DNA from: Buttiauxella izardii
Lineage (GTDB): Bacteria; Pseudomonadota; Gammaproteobacteria; Enterobacterales; Enterobacteriaceae
Length of the DNA stretch: 49,499 nt
Assembly: GCF_003601925.1 (NCBI RefSeq)
Contig: NZ_QZWH01000033.1
Location: 1-49,499, forward strand
Direction: 5' to 3'
Shown here: positions 33,585 to 42,804 of the stretch, piece after piece
Layout of the letters: the number at the start of each line of letters is the position of its first letter
How positions within the stretch are numbered: the stretch's first letter is position 1
Notes under the pieces: generated by a model
Databases searched by the model: none
Seen by the model: the letters and a program-made list of their open reading frames with translations, nothing else
What the model was told of the DNA's origin: nothing
Made by a program: the position numbers and the translations under genes

Positions 33585-33705
33585 ATCTGAAATCAAAAAA
33601 CGTCAGAGTGACTGGCAAAAATTGATTCTTCCATAAAAAAAGAAACAGCGAAGAAGCGTGACATTTCCGGTTCTTCGCTACTCAAAATTATTAAAGGAAC
33701 AGATT

Positions 33706-35028
33706 ATGAGTAGGTCTAAGCGTAACAACAAAATGGGCGTCGTTCAGCTCACCATTTTGACTGCGGTAAACATGATGGGATCAGGAATCATCATGTTGCC
33801 GACCAAATTAGCGGAAGTCGGAACGCTTTCGATAATTTCATGGTTAGTCACCGCGCTAGGCTCAATGGCGCTGGCTTATGCATTCGCGAAATGCGGGATG
33901 TTTAGCCGCAAATCAGGTGGTATGGGCGGGTACGCAGAGTACGCCTTTGGCAAATCAGGCAACTTTATGGCGAACTACACTTACGGGGTTTCGCTGCTGA
34001 TTGCGAACGTCGCGATTGCGATTTCCGCCGTGGGTTATGGCACCGAATTACTGGATGCGACCTTATCCCCAATCGGGATTTGTATCGCCACTATCGGCGT
34101 TTTGTGGCTCGCCACTGCGGCAAACTTTGGCGGAGCTCGCATTACCGGGCAGATTAGCGGCATCACCGTCTGGGGCGTCATTATCCCGGTACTGGGAATT
34201 TCCGTGATTGGTTGGTTCTGGTTCAGCCCAACAATGTACGTAGAATCCTGGAACCCGCATCATCTTCCTGTTTTTGAAGCTGTCGGTTCTTCTATTGCCA
34301 TGACTTTATGGGCATTCTTAGGTCTGGAATCTGCCTGCGCAAATACTGACGTGGTGGAAAATCCTGAGCGTAATGTGCCTATCGCGGTACTCGGCGGCAC
34401 GCTGGGCGCAGCGGTGATTTACATTATTTCTACCAACGTGATTGCCGGTATCGTGCCAAACATGGATCTGGCTAATTCAACCGCACCGTTTGGTTTAGCC
34501 TTTGCGCAGATGTTCACACCTGGCGTGGGTAAAATCATCATGGCGTTGATGATTATGTCTTGCGTCGGTTCACTGTTGGGCTGGCAGTTCACTATCGCTC
34601 AAGTGTTTAAATCCTCTGCTGACGAGGGCTATTTCCCTAAAGTCTTCTCTAAACTGACCAAAGCCGATGCGCCTGTAAAAGGCATGATTGTTATCGTGCT
34701 TATCCAGACCGGGCTGTCGTTAATGACCATCAGCCCGTCGCTGAATAAACAGTTCAACGTGCTGGTTAACCTGGCGGTAGTCACCAATATTATCCCTTAC
34801 ATTCTGTCGATGGCGGCGTTAGTGATTATTCAGAAAGTGGCGAATGTGGCACCGAACAAAGCGCGCATTGCCAATATCTTCGCATTCATTGGTGCGATGT
34901 ATAGCTTCTACGCCCTGTATTCATCGGGTGAAGAAGCGATGATGTACGGTGCCATCGTGACATTCCTGGGCTGGACGTTGTACGGCCTGATTTCACCGCG
35001 TTTTGAACTACGCAGTAAGAATGCCTGA
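33706..35028 (+). CDS. potE: Putrescine:ornithine antiporter PotE
   Basis: 440 residues from MSRSKRNNKMGVVQL, with AAAGGA 8 bases upstream; the 16 upstream codons in frame are not family sequence. APC superfamily, 12 membrane helices, with the GSGIIMLP substrate loop and the AFLGLESACANTDVVENP segment typical of PotE/CadB. It exports putrescine in exchange for ornithine across the inner membrane, feeding SpeF and completing the acid-resistance cycle. It follows speF by 121 bases. Confidence 0.97.
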   Translation: MSRSKRNNKMGVVQLTILTAVNMMGSGIIMLPTKLAEVGTLSIISWLVTALGSMALAYAFAKCGMFSRKSGGMGGYAEYAFGKSGNFMANYTYGVSLLIANVAIAISAVGYGTELLDATLSPIGICIATIGVLWLATAANFGGARITGQISGITVWGVIIPVLGISVIGWFWFSPTMYVESWNPHHLPVFEAVGSSIAMTLWAFLGLESACANTDVVENPERNVPIAVLGGTLGAAVIYIISTNVIAGIVPNMDLANSTAPFGLAFAQMFTPGVGKIIMALMIMSCVGSLLGWQFTIAQVFKSSADEGYFPKVFSKLTKADAPVKGMIVIVLIQTGLSLMTISPSLNKQFNVLVNLAVVTNIIPYILSMAALVIIQKVANVAPNKARIANIFAFIGAMYSFYALYSSGEEAMMYGAIVTFLGWTLYGLISPRFELRSKNA

Positions 35029-35111
35029 CAGCAACACCTTCGGTGGCATTAAAGCCGGATAACTATTCACGGCAACCGATTGCTAATAGGTAAAAACTGT
35101 GAATTATTCGC

Positions 35112-35152
35112 TTGAAGTGTCCTTTGAGATGCGTATAATGCGCCACAATTTG
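35112..35152 (+). promoter_or_regulatory. pyrBI promoter with slippage-type start site
   Basis: TTGAAG (35112-35117), a 16-bp spacer and a perfect TATAAT (35134-35139). Seven bases downstream the likely start is AATTTG (35147-35152). In E. coli pyrBI the same AATTTG start lets RNA polymerase stutter on the three T when UTP is high, aborting transcription. The conserved spacing suggests the same control here. Confidence 0.85.
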
Positions 35153-35163
35153 CCGGAGGAAGC

Positions 35164-35268
35164 ATGGTCCAGTGTGTTCAAAAAATTGCCACACCACGTC
35201 GTCTAAAAGACGGCGCTAACCTGTTTTTTTCTCCGTTGCAGCAATCAATTCCAAAGGCCCCTCATTGA
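35164..35268 (+). CDS. pyrL: PyrL, pyrBI operon leader peptide
   Basis: 34-codon frame starting MVQCVQKIATPRRLKDG, with GGAGGA just upstream and the MVQCV beginning shared with E. coli PyrL. A T7 tract in its codons for Phe-Phe (35224-35230) is the UTP-dependent pause site. The frame stops inside the attenuator hairpin, so a ribosome that keeps up with a slow polymerase covers the hairpin and prevents termination when UTP is low. Confidence 0.92.
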   Translation: MVQCVQKIATPRRLKDGANLFFSPLQQSIPKAPH

Positions 35269-35282
35269 GGGGCTTTTTTTTT
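35257..35282 (+). terminator. pyrBI attenuator
   Basis: GCCCCTC-ATT-GAGGGGC hairpin followed by nine T, 28 bases before the pyrB start. The pyrL stop codon TGA (35266-35268) lies in its loop/right arm. Confidence 0.95.
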
Positions 35283-35310
35283 GCCCGACGCCCGAGAACA
35301 GGAGATAAAC

Positions 35311-36243
35311 ATGGCTAACCCCCTATATCAAAAACATATCATTTCCATAAACGATCTCAGTCGTGAAGAACTTGAACTGGTGTTGTCTACCGCGGCAAAA
35401 CTGAAAGCGAATCCGCAACCTGAACTGTTGAAACACATCGTTGTTGCCAGCTGTTTCTTTGAAGCGTCAACGCGCACGCGCCTCTCTTTTGAAACCGCCA
35501 TTCACCGCCTGGGCGCGTCGGTGGTCGGGTTCTCAGACAGCAGCAATACGTCGCTGGGCAAAAAAGGCGAAACGCTGGCCGATACCATTTCGGTTATCAG
35601 CACTTATGTTGATGCCATCGTGATGCGCCACCCGCAAGAAGGTGCGGCGCGCCTGGCAACGGAGTTCTCGGGCAATGTACCGGTGCTGAATGCGGGTGAT
35701 GGCGCGAACCAGCACCCGACGCAAACGCTGCTGGATTTGTTCACCATTCAGGAAACGCAGGGCCGCCTGGAAAACCTGAATATCGCCATGGTCGGTGACC
35801 TGAAATATGGCCGCACCGTGCATTCTCTGGCGCAGGCGCTGGCGAAATTCGAAGGCAACCGCTTCTACTTTATCGCGCCAAACGCGCTGGCAATGCCGAA
35901 GTACATTCTCGATATGCTGGATGAAAAAGGCATTGAGTGGAGTTGCCACGAAGCTATCGACGACGTGGTCGCTGAGCTGGATATTTTGTATATGACGCGC
36001 GTGCAGAAAGAGCGCCTTGACCCGTCGGAATACGCCAACGTGAAAGCGCAGTTTGTGCTGCGCGCCGCAGATTTGGTGGATGCCCGCGAGAATATGAAAG
36101 TGCTGCACCCGCTGCCACGCGTTGATGAAATCACCACGGATGTGGATAAAACCCCGCACGCCTGGTATTTCCAGCAGGCAGGCAACGGTATTTATGCCCG
36201 CCAGGCTCTGCTGGCGTTAGTTTTGCAACCTGAACTGGTTTGA
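35311..36243 (+). CDS. pyrB: Aspartate carbamoyltransferase catalytic chain
   Basis: 310 residues from [15 protein letters not shown] with CAGGAG upstream. The carbamoyl-phosphate loop is STRTRLSFE, with HPTQTLLDL and the HPLPRVDEI aspartate-binding loop. It catalyses the committed step of pyrimidine synthesis and forms the dodecamer with PyrI. It competes for carbamoyl phosphate with the argI product encoded 6 kb away. It follows the pyrL attenuator. Confidence 0.98.
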   Translation: MANPLYQKHIISINDLSREELELVLSTAAKLKANPQPELLKHIVVASCFFEASTRTRLSFETAIHRLGASVVGFSDSSNTSLGKKGETLADTISVISTYVDAIVMRHPQEGAARLATEFSGNVPVLNAGDGANQHPTQTLLDLFTIQETQGRLENLNIAMVGDLKYGRTVHSLAQALAKFEGNRFYFIAPNALAMPKYILDMLDEKGIEWSCHEAIDDVVAELDILYMTRVQKERLDPSEYANVKAQFVLRAADLVDARENMKVLHPLPRVDEITTDVDKTPHAWYFQQAGNGIYARQALLALVLQPELV

Positions 36244-36260
36244 GTGAGAGGAAGATTAAG

Positions 36261-36722
36261 ATGACACACGACAACAAATTACAAGTTGAAGCGATTAAAC
36301 GCGGCACTGTTATCGACCATATTCCTGCGCAGGTTGGTTTTAAATTGCTGACGCTGTTCCAGTTAACGGAAACCGACCAGCGCATCACTATCGGCCTGAA
36401 TCTGCCGTCTCGCGAGCAAGGCCGCAAAGACCTGATTAAAATCGAAAATACTTTCCTGACTGACGAGCAAGTTAACCAACTGGCACTGTATGCGCCACAC
36501 GCCACGGTCAACCGTATTGATGAATATGAAGTAGTGGGTAAGAGCAAACCGAGCCTGCCTTCGCGCATCGACAAAGTATTGGTCTGCCCGAATACCAACT
36601 GCATCAGCAGAAGCGAACCGGTTCACTCCTCCTTTGCAGTGAAAAAGCGCGACGAAAACATCAGTCTCAAATGCAAATATTGTGAGAAGGAGTTCTCACA
36701 TTACGTTGTGCTGGCAGATTAA
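36261..36722 (+). CDS. pyrI: Aspartate carbamoyltransferase regulatory chain
   Basis: 153 residues from [15 protein letters not shown] with AGAGGAAG upstream; a start seven codons earlier would overlap pyrB and is rejected. The allosteric nucleotide domain includes GTVIDHIPA. The structural zinc is bound by Cys109, 114, 138 and 141, identical to E. coli numbering. It binds CTP/UTP (inhibitory) and ATP (activating). Cotranscribed with pyrB. Confidence 0.98.
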   Translation: MTHDNKLQVEAIKRGTVIDHIPAQVGFKLLTLFQLTETDQRITIGLNLPSREQGRKDLIKIENTFLTDEQVNQLALYAPHATVNRIDEYEVVGKSKPSLPSRIDKVLVCPNTNCISRSEPVHSSFAVKKRDENISLKCKYCEKEFSHYVVLAD

Positions 36723-36725
36723 TCA

Positions 36726-36753
36726 TTGCCGCTAAAGCTCTCGTCCCTATAAT
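36726..36753 (+). promoter_or_regulatory. Likely ridA promoter
   Basis: TTGCCG, 16-bp spacer and perfect TATAAT, 37 bases before the ridA start. A weak inverted repeat AAAGCTC/GAGCTTT (36734-36766) spans it and could also act at the end of pyrI mRNA. Confidence 0.55.
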
Positions 36754-36789
36754 GGATGGGAGCTTTATCACTTCTCATAAGGAATGAAA

Positions 36790-37179
36790 ATGTCTTCTCG
36801 TACCATCAGTACCGAAAACGCACCTGCCGCAATCGGCCCATATGTTCAGGGCGTTGACCTTGGCAGCATGATCATCACTTCCGGCCAGATTCCGGTTAAC
36901 CCAAAAACCGGCACCGTACCGGAAGATGTGGCAGCGCAAGCGCGTCAGTCTCTGGAAAACGTGCAGGCGATTGTTGAAGCGGCTGGCCTGAAAGTGGGCG
37001 ATATCGTCAAAACGACCGTTTTCGTGAAAGATCTGAATGACTTCGCGACCGTTAATGCGACCTACGAAGCGTTCTTTAATGAGCACAAAGCGACTTTCCC
37101 TGCGCGTTCTTGCGTGGAAGTTGCCCGCCTGCCAAAAGATGTGAAGATTGAAATCGAAGCGATTGCGATTCGCCGCTAA
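36790..37179 (+). CDS. ridA: Enamine/imine deaminase RidA
   Basis: 129 residues from MSSRTISTENAPAA. The ATG six bases earlier abuts the AAGGA and is too close, so the second ATG is chosen. YjgF/RidA family with conserved AIGPYVQGV, SGQIPVNP and the catalytic Arg in PARSCVEVARLP. A trimer hydrolyses reactive 2-aminoacrylate released by PLP enzymes. It lies after pyrBI as in E. coli, with its own promoter. Confidence 0.97.
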   Translation: MSSRTISTENAPAAIGPYVQGVDLGSMIITSGQIPVNPKTGTVPEDVAAQARQSLENVQAIVEAAGLKVGDIVKTTVFVKDLNDFATVNATYEAFFNEHKATFPARSCVEVARLPKDVKIEIEAIAIRR

Positions 37180-37190
37180 CCCTCGATTTA

Positions 37191-37212
37191 AAGGCCGCTT
37201 TCGCGGCCTTTT
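37191..37212. terminator. Bidirectional terminator between ridA and the hexosaminidase gene
   Basis: AAGGCCGCTTTCGCGGCCTT hairpin with T tract on the right and A tract on the left, between converging stops. Confidence 0.88.
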
Positions 37213-37218
37213 GAACAA

Positions 37219-39612
37219 TTACGGTTTAACGCTCGCCCGCAATAATTTCTGCAACGGATACACCGCCGCAATCACCACTTCATCCTGCGTTTGCGCCGCA
37301 TCATCAAGCTGCTTCTGAATCGCCTGAACTTCATCCGCGCTCAATGTTCCCTGTTTTGCCACTAAGTCCGTTAATCGCAAGCCAATTCCTGCCAGCTTAT
37401 CGACATTTTCCGCCACCGGTTTTAACGCCTTAAGCTGATAATTGCCGTTGATTAATTCCAGCACGTCCGGCGTGTTGCTTTGCCAGCGTGCAAAGGTATG
37501 GCGCAGGGAGTCCGCGCTATTGCCATCTTCCGGGTCAGCAATCAGTTTATCAACCCACGTATCCAGCGCGCGCACCTGGTTGCTTTCGGCTCCGAGCGCA
37601 TCAGCAAAGCGATTTAACGGCTCGAAGTGATGGTAGTTTCCGGCCTGGAATTTCAGATGCTGGCGGGTGTAATACTGTGCAGGTTCAACCGCCTGAGCGA
37701 GAATCTGCAACGGCATAATCTCGGTGGTGCCCGCAAGGCGCGTCATTTGCTCCGCCGCCGCCGCATGTTGCTGCAAACCGACCGAAACCGTCGACCACGC
37801 GTCTATCGCCTGCAAACGCTGGTACATATTATCGATATCTTTCACATCTTCGGTGGACCACAAACGCTCGGCCACCGCAAACGCTCGTGGCCACAGTTTG
37901 ATATCAAGCAACGGGGATGCCACGTTTTCAGCCCACAAAGCCGCTTCGCCACCGATGATATTGTGCATTTGCTCAGACGTTGGCACCACCGGCTGAATGC
38001 CATCTGGTACGTCATCCAGCTTCTGCCCGGTCGCCGGGTAGCGCACGTTGCCCACCAGCATGTAGCCGCTGAGTTTGTCTTTATCCAGGGTTAATACCGG
38101 GCGAGTTTCCCCCATCCAGGTATCGACGGTAAATGTCACCTGCGTTGGACTTAGCCATTGGATATCGCGCACCGCACGGCGGGATTTTCCTTTGAAATCG
38201 ATAAACCCACGCCATGAACTTTTCCCATTCACTAACGTAAAGCTGCCTTCCACGGCACTGCCTTTCAGGCGCGGCATACTGAAGAACCAACTTTGTGCGC
38301 TGTCAGCTTCGTTAATTTCATCAATGCCATTCAGGCCTTGCGGCAGGATTTCGTTGCGATAGTGGTAAGCGGTAGATTGCGGTTGATCCAGATAGAAGCC
38401 AGTCGAGAGAATGCCTTTGTAGCCGTTTGCGGCCACGGCACCCAGCGCGTCCTGCCCCTGCCAGGATTGGATCAAAATGCTTTTCGGCAGATCCGGATGA
38501 TAAATCTCGTCCCAGCCCATCATCTGACGGTGATGTTTTTCGAGGATCTTCTCCAGACGCTGGTTAAAGTACGTCTGCAACACGTGGGTATCCGCCAGAT
38601 TTTGTTGCTTCATAAACGCCTGGATTTCTTTCGACTTTTGCCAGTGTTCATCGTCAACTTCATCGCCGCCGATGTGTAAATAGCTGTCCGGGAAAATCGC
38701 CGTCAGCTCGCCAATCAGGGTATCGACAAATTTATAAGCCGCGTCTTTGGTTGGGTTGAGCAGCGGTTTCAGCACGCCCCAATGGCGCTCCATTTGATAC
38801 GGTCCTGGCGCACTCATCAATTCCGGATACGCCACCGCAATCGCCGATGCGTGTCCCGGCAAGTCCATTTCCGGCACTACGCGAATGCCAAGCGAAGTCG
38901 CGTAGCGCACCACTTCTTTCATCTGCGCCTGCGTGTAAAAGTCGCCGTCGCTCGCCAGTTGCTGCAATTTTGGATACGCGGTGGAAGCAAAGCGCCAGCC
39001 TTGATCGTCGGTTAAATGCCAGTGCAGCACGTTCATTTTCGCGGCGGCCATGCCGTCTAACTGGCGAAGAATATCTTTAACCGGCATGAAATGGCGGGCG
39101 GAGTCGATCAACAGCCCACGCCACGGGAAGCGCGGTTGATCTTTGATGGCGACAAACGGAATGGCGGTGTTTTCCGGGCCATTTTGAATCAGCTGCAACA
39201 GGGTTTCCATGCCGCGCATCGCGCCAAATCGCGTATTGGCGGTCAGCTTTACTCCGTCAGCGGTGACGCTTAATTCGTAGCTTTCATCGCTGTTGAGTTG
39301 GGGTAAAGGATCAACGGCTTTTTTGATTTGGATATCGATCGTCGGTTTGGCGGGATTCGCCTGAGCGGGTTGCAGTTGCCAGCCCGTTTGCTGGGAGATG
39401 CGCTGCCGCCAGCGGTCGGTGGCACCTGGCAGTTTGTCGCCGCTGATTTTTATGGAAATGGCGTTATCAATTTGCAGCGTGCCTTCGGCGGATGGGCGGT
39501 CAACTTCCTGCGGCCAGGGCATGAGTGGCAAATCACCAGCCGGTGCGGCCCATGCCGGGCAAGTTGCCGCGATGCAACCTGCCAGCAGGCTCAAACGTAT
39601 GGATTTAAACAT
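37219..39612 (-). CDS. Periplasmic beta-N-acetylhexosaminidase (GH20, chitobiase-like)
   Basis: 797 residues from MFKSIRLSLLAGCIAA (39612) with AAAGGA at good spacing; the open frame runs 150 codons further up without resemblance to anything. A signal peptide is cleaved near PAWA-AP. An N-terminal GH20b domain (about 30-170) is followed by the TIM barrel with FPWRGLLIDSARHF and the catalytic pair Asp-Glu in HIGGDEVDDEHW. A C-terminal segment past about 640 is helical. It releases terminal GlcNAc/GalNAc from chitobiose or glycans outside the inner membrane. No chitoporin or GlcNAc transporter lies near it. The ridA-mgtA position is not an E. coli one. Natural polymer unknown. Confidence 0.9.
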   Translation of the reverse strand: MFKSIRLSLLAGCIAATCPAWAAPAGDLPLMPWPQEVDRPSAEGTLQIDNAISIKISGDKLPGATDRWRQRISQQTGWQLQPAQANPAKPTIDIQIKKAVDPLPQLNSDESYELSVTADGVKLTANTRFGAMRGMETLLQLIQNGPENTAIPFVAIKDQPRFPWRGLLIDSARHFMPVKDILRQLDGMAAAKMNVLHWHLTDDQGWRFASTAYPKLQQLASDGDFYTQAQMKEVVRYATSLGIRVVPEMDLPGHASAIAVAYPELMSAPGPYQMERHWGVLKPLLNPTKDAAYKFVDTLIGELTAIFPDSYLHIGGDEVDDEHWQKSKEIQAFMKQQNLADTHVLQTYFNQRLEKILEKHHRQMMGWDEIYHPDLPKSILIQSWQGQDALGAVAANGYKGILSTGFYLDQPQSTAYHYRNEILPQGLNGIDEINEADSAQSWFFSMPRLKGSAVEGSFTLVNGKSSWRGFIDFKGKSRRAVRDIQWLSPTQVTFTVDTWMGETRPVLTLDKDKLSGYMLVGNVRYPATGQKLDDVPDGIQPVVPTSEQMHNIIGGEAALWAENVASPLLDIKLWPRAFAVAERLWSTEDVKDIDNMYQRLQAIDAWSTVSVGLQQHAAAAEQMTRLAGTTEIMPLQILAQAVEPAQYYTRQHLKFQAGNYHHFEPLNRFADALGAESNQVRALDTWVDKLIADPEDGNSADSLRHTFARWQSNTPDVLELINGNYQLKALKPVAENVDKLAGIGLRLTDLVAKQGTLSADEVQAIQKQLDDAAQTQDEVVIAAVYPLQKLLRASVKP

Positions 39613-39737
39613 GAATATTCCTTTAACAATGACGGGCCAGAAAAAAGCAAAAACAATCTGGTAACACGTGAGGAAATATTCATCAAGGTTATGGAGGGAA
39701 CCAGCGGGATGTAGATCACATCCCGCCAATATTAAGA

Positions 39738-42452
39738 TTACTGCCAGCCGTAACGACGGCTGTAAAAGCCTTTCATACACTGAGTCAGCGTCATATATCC
39801 GGCGAGGATCGCAATCAGCCATGGGAAGTAGCTCAGCGGCAGCGCCTGAAGTTGCAGGTAGCTTGCCAGCGGAGTGAACGGAAGACTGATGCCAACCACC
39901 ATCACCACCAGCGTCATGATCATCAACGGCCAGGCGGCACGGCTCTGAATGAACGGAATGCGACGGGTGCGAATCATATGCACAATCAATGTTTGCGATA
40001 GTAAACCGACTACGAACCAACCGGTCTGGAACAGGGTTTGCGCTTCCGGCACGTTCGCCTTGAACACCCACCACATCACGCAGAACGTTAGAATGTCGAA
40101 GATGGAGCTGATTGGCCCGAAGAACACCATAAAGCGACCTAAGTCAGACGGGTTCCAGCGCTGCGGTTTCTTGATTTGCTCGTCGTCCACGTTGTCGAAC
40201 GGAATCGCCACCTGGGAGACATCGTACAGCAGGTTTTGAATCAGTAAGTGTAACGGCAGCATCGGCAAGAACGGCAGGAAGGCGCTGGCTACCAGCACGC
40301 TGAACACGTTGCCGAAGTTAGAACTGGCGGTCATTTTGATGTATTTCAGCATGTTGGCGAAAGTACGGCGGCCTTCGATAACGCCCTCTTCCAGCACCAT
40401 CAGGCTTTTTTCCAGCAGGATAATATCCGCCGCTTCGCGGGCAATATCCACTGCGCCATCCACGGAAATCCCGATGTCTGCGGCGCGCAACGCCGGGGCG
40501 TCGTTAATGCCATCGCCCATAAATCCAACTACATGGCCTTCGCCGCGCAGCAGACGCACGATGCGTTCTTTATGCATAGGCGTCAGGCGAGCAAACAGCG
40601 TAGTGCGCAACGCCAGCTCCGCCAGCGCTTCGTCGGCCATGTTTTCGATATCACTACCGATAACCAGTTCGCCCACATCCAGCCCCACTTCACGACACAC
40701 TTTCGCCGCTACCAGCTCGCTATCACCGGTAAGGATTTTCACCGTAATCCCACTCGCTTTCAGCGCTTTTAACGCAGGTGCCGTGGTTTCTTTCGGCGGA
40801 TCGAGGAACGCGATGTAGCCTTCGAGGATCAGGTCGGATTCATCTACGCGGCCATAATCTTCACAGCGCGCCGGAAGGAATTTGGTCGCCACCGCCACCA
40901 CACGTAAACCCTGGCGGTTCAGATCGTCAGTGACGCGGCGAATACGCGCCAGCATGGATTCGCTCAGCGGCACGATTTCATCGCCATAACGCACTTGCGT
41001 GCAGACGTTGAGGATCTCCTGCAACGCGCCTTTACAGATCAACTGGTGAACCTCGGGCTGCTCAGAAACCACTACCGACATCCGGCGGCGTTCAAAGTCG
41101 AACGGGATCTCGTCCACTTTTTGCCAACGAGCCGCAGCGTTTCGAGCGTGATCTTCTTCAACACCTTCCAGCACCGCCACATCCAGCAGGTTTTTCAGCC
41201 CGGTCTGGTAATGGCTGTTGAGCCAGGCGGTGTGCAGAACGTGGTTGCTCACCGCGCCAAGAATGTCGGTGTGAGTTTCCAGAACGATGCGATCTTGGGT
41301 CAGCGTGCCGGTTTTATCGGTGCACAGAATGTCCATCGCGCCGAAGTTCTGAATCGCGTCGAGGTGTTTGACAATCACTTTCTGTTTCGAGAGTTTTACC
41401 GCCCCGCGAGCCAGCGTTGAAGTAACAATCATCGGCAGCATTTCAGGGGTTAAACCGACGGCAACGGAGAGTGAGAACAGCGCCGCTTCCCACCAGTCGC
41501 CTTTGGTAAAGCCGTTAATCAGCAGCACGATTGGCGTCATCACCAGCATGAAGCGGATCAGCACCCAGCTCACACGGCTGATGCCTTTCTGGAATGCGTT
41601 CGGCTCGCTTTCTTGCTGCGTCACGCGCCCGGCCAGTTGCCCAAACCAGGTGTTGCCACCGGTAGAAATGATCATTGCCAGCGCGGTGCCGCTCACCACG
41701 TTGGTGCCCATAAAGCACAGCGTGTCGCATTCCAGCGGGTTGTTGTGTGACATATCACGGCTCACCGCCACCTTTTCAACCGGCAACGATTCACCAGTTA
41801 GCGATGCCTGGCCGACAAACAGATCGCGAGCCTGGATAACGCGCAAATCCGCTGGGATCATGTCGCCCGCCGCAAGTTTGACGATATCGCCCGGCACCAG
41901 TTGGTCGAGCGGGATTTCGACAAACTCGTTTTCACCGTTTTCATTCACCACGCGTAGCACGGTGGCGGTGTTGCTGACCATCGCTTTGAGCGTATCCGCC
42001 GCTTTGGTGGAGCGCGCTTCCTGCACAAAATTCAGCAGGGTGGCGATCACCACCATCAGCGCAATCACGCCTGCGGCAAACAGGTCTTCGGTGGAATAGG
42101 AAACAATGCCGAGAATTGTCAGCAAGATGTTGAACGGGTTGCGATAGCACAGCCATAAATGCACCCACCATGGCGACGGTTTTTGCGCCGGGATTTGGTT
42201 CGGGCCGTGGCGTTCGAGCGCGTTTTCAACTTCACGCGCATTTAGCCCTTCCGGGTGGCTCTGGAAATCACGATACAGTTGCTCTTCGGATGCTTGTGCA
42301 TATTTCAGGCAGGATTCGCTCAATGAAGCCGGAACTTCTTGTGCGTGAGCAACAGTGTTGTCATCGGGCATCAGGTCGCGCTGGATCAAGCGACGAGGCA
42401 GGTGACGGCCAAGTTGCGCGAACAACTGCCGGGTCAGATTTTTTAACAGCAT
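39738..42452 (-). CDS. mgtA: Magnesium-importing P-type ATPase MgtA
   Basis: 904 residues, P-type ATPase of class IIIB, nearly collinear with E. coli MgtA. Phosphorylation motif DKTGTLTQD, actuator SLTGESLPVEK, hinge GDGINDAPALR, membrane segment SVAVGLTPEMLPMIV, ending MKGFYSRRYGWQ. It imports Mg2+ from the periplasm when Mg2+ is scarce. It is expressed from a PhoP-type promoter through a long leader encoding MgtL. The N-terminal 35 residues differ most from the E. coli protein, as expected for that region. Confidence 0.97.
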   Translation of the reverse strand: MLLKNLTRQLFAQLGRHLPRRLIQRDLMPDDNTVAHAQEVPASLSESCLKYAQASEEQLYRDFQSHPEGLNAREVENALERHGPNQIPAQKPSPWWVHLWLCYRNPFNILLTILGIVSYSTEDLFAAGVIALMVVIATLLNFVQEARSTKAADTLKAMVSNTATVLRVVNENGENEFVEIPLDQLVPGDIVKLAAGDMIPADLRVIQARDLFVGQASLTGESLPVEKVAVSRDMSHNNPLECDTLCFMGTNVVSGTALAMIISTGGNTWFGQLAGRVTQQESEPNAFQKGISRVSWVLIRFMLVMTPIVLLINGFTKGDWWEAALFSLSVAVGLTPEMLPMIVTSTLARGAVKLSKQKVIVKHLDAIQNFGAMDILCTDKTGTLTQDRIVLETHTDILGAVSNHVLHTAWLNSHYQTGLKNLLDVAVLEGVEEDHARNAAARWQKVDEIPFDFERRRMSVVVSEQPEVHQLICKGALQEILNVCTQVRYGDEIVPLSESMLARIRRVTDDLNRQGLRVVAVATKFLPARCEDYGRVDESDLILEGYIAFLDPPKETTAPALKALKASGITVKILTGDSELVAAKVCREVGLDVGELVIGSDIENMADEALAELALRTTLFARLTPMHKERIVRLLRGEGHVVGFMGDGINDAPALRAADIGISVDGAVDIAREAADIILLEKSLMVLEEGVIEGRRTFANMLKYIKMTASSNFGNVFSVLVASAFLPFLPMLPLHLLIQNLLYDVSQVAIPFDNVDDEQIKKPQRWNPSDLGRFMVFFGPISSIFDILTFCVMWWVFKANVPEAQTLFQTGWFVVGLLSQTLIVHMIRTRRIPFIQSRAAWPLMIMTLVVMVVGISLPFTPLASYLQLQALPLSYFPWLIAILAGYMTLTQCMKGFYSRRYGWQ

Positions 42453-42621
42453 AATAGTCCCTCGGCACCGCTAGTGGCGGCGCCTGGTAACATGCGGGCA
42501 CGGCAAAGCCATACCTTACAGGTCAAATTTTTTCATCAGCAGGGACAAATCGAAAAGGACGATTGAAGCCGCTGCCTTACGCTATCCGGTAAGGCGCCAC
42601 CTCTAATTTAAGAAGGGATTT

Positions 42622-42672
42622 TTACCGGATGATTCCTGTCATTACAGGGTCTGGACTGGGATCAGGTTCCAT
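42622..42672 (-). CDS. mgtL: MgtL leader peptide
   Basis: 16 codons, MEPDPSPDPVMTGIIR, with a strong GGAGG four bases before the ATG. It keeps the MEPDPxPxP beginning of E. coli MgtL, with Pro at 3, 5, 7 and 9. That acidic/proline run destabilises translating ribosomes at low Mg2+ and senses proline. The rest differs completely: the E. coli peptide has a basic RRRLKLFR tail, absent here. Too short for standard gene calling. Confidence 0.88.
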   Translation of the reverse strand: MEPDPSPDPVMTGIIR

Positions 42673-42728
42673 GTCGCCTCCGGTTAAAAAGATGTTGAGA
42701 TTCACTACCTATTGAAGATCAAGTTCCT

Positions 42729-42755
42729 GTCGGATGACGCTTACGCTTATCCGAC
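42729..42755. repeat. REP-type palindrome inside the mgtA leader
   Basis: GTCGGATGACG...CTTATCCGAC followed by CTACAAAA, nearly identical to the REP at 14228. It lies between the PhoP-type promoter and mgtL, so it is transcribed in the leader. Confidence 0.8.
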
Positions 42756-42804
42756 CTACAAAAGACTTCAAGCAGTTGTAACCACTCTCATTCGAGTGGG
42801 ACAT

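Larger units (their letters stand above)
42453..42798 (-). promoter_or_regulatory. mgtA leader: mgtA 5' leader (Mg2+/proline-responsive)
   Basis: About 345 bases from the inferred start to mgtA, longer than the 264-base E. coli leader as I remember it. It contains the mgtL peptide gene (42622-42672), a hairpin GCCTTAC/GTAAGGC (42574-42595) downstream of it, and a REP palindrome upstream of it (42729-42755). By homology it should fold into alternative structures controlled by Mg2+ and by translation of mgtL, with Rho-dependent termination before mgtA. Confidence 0.75.

Noticed and set aside
39613-40074. N-terminal extension of the hexosaminidase frame
   Set aside because: It runs antisense-free into the mgtA 3' end but lacks an RBS. 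A good signal peptide with AAAGGA begins at 39612.
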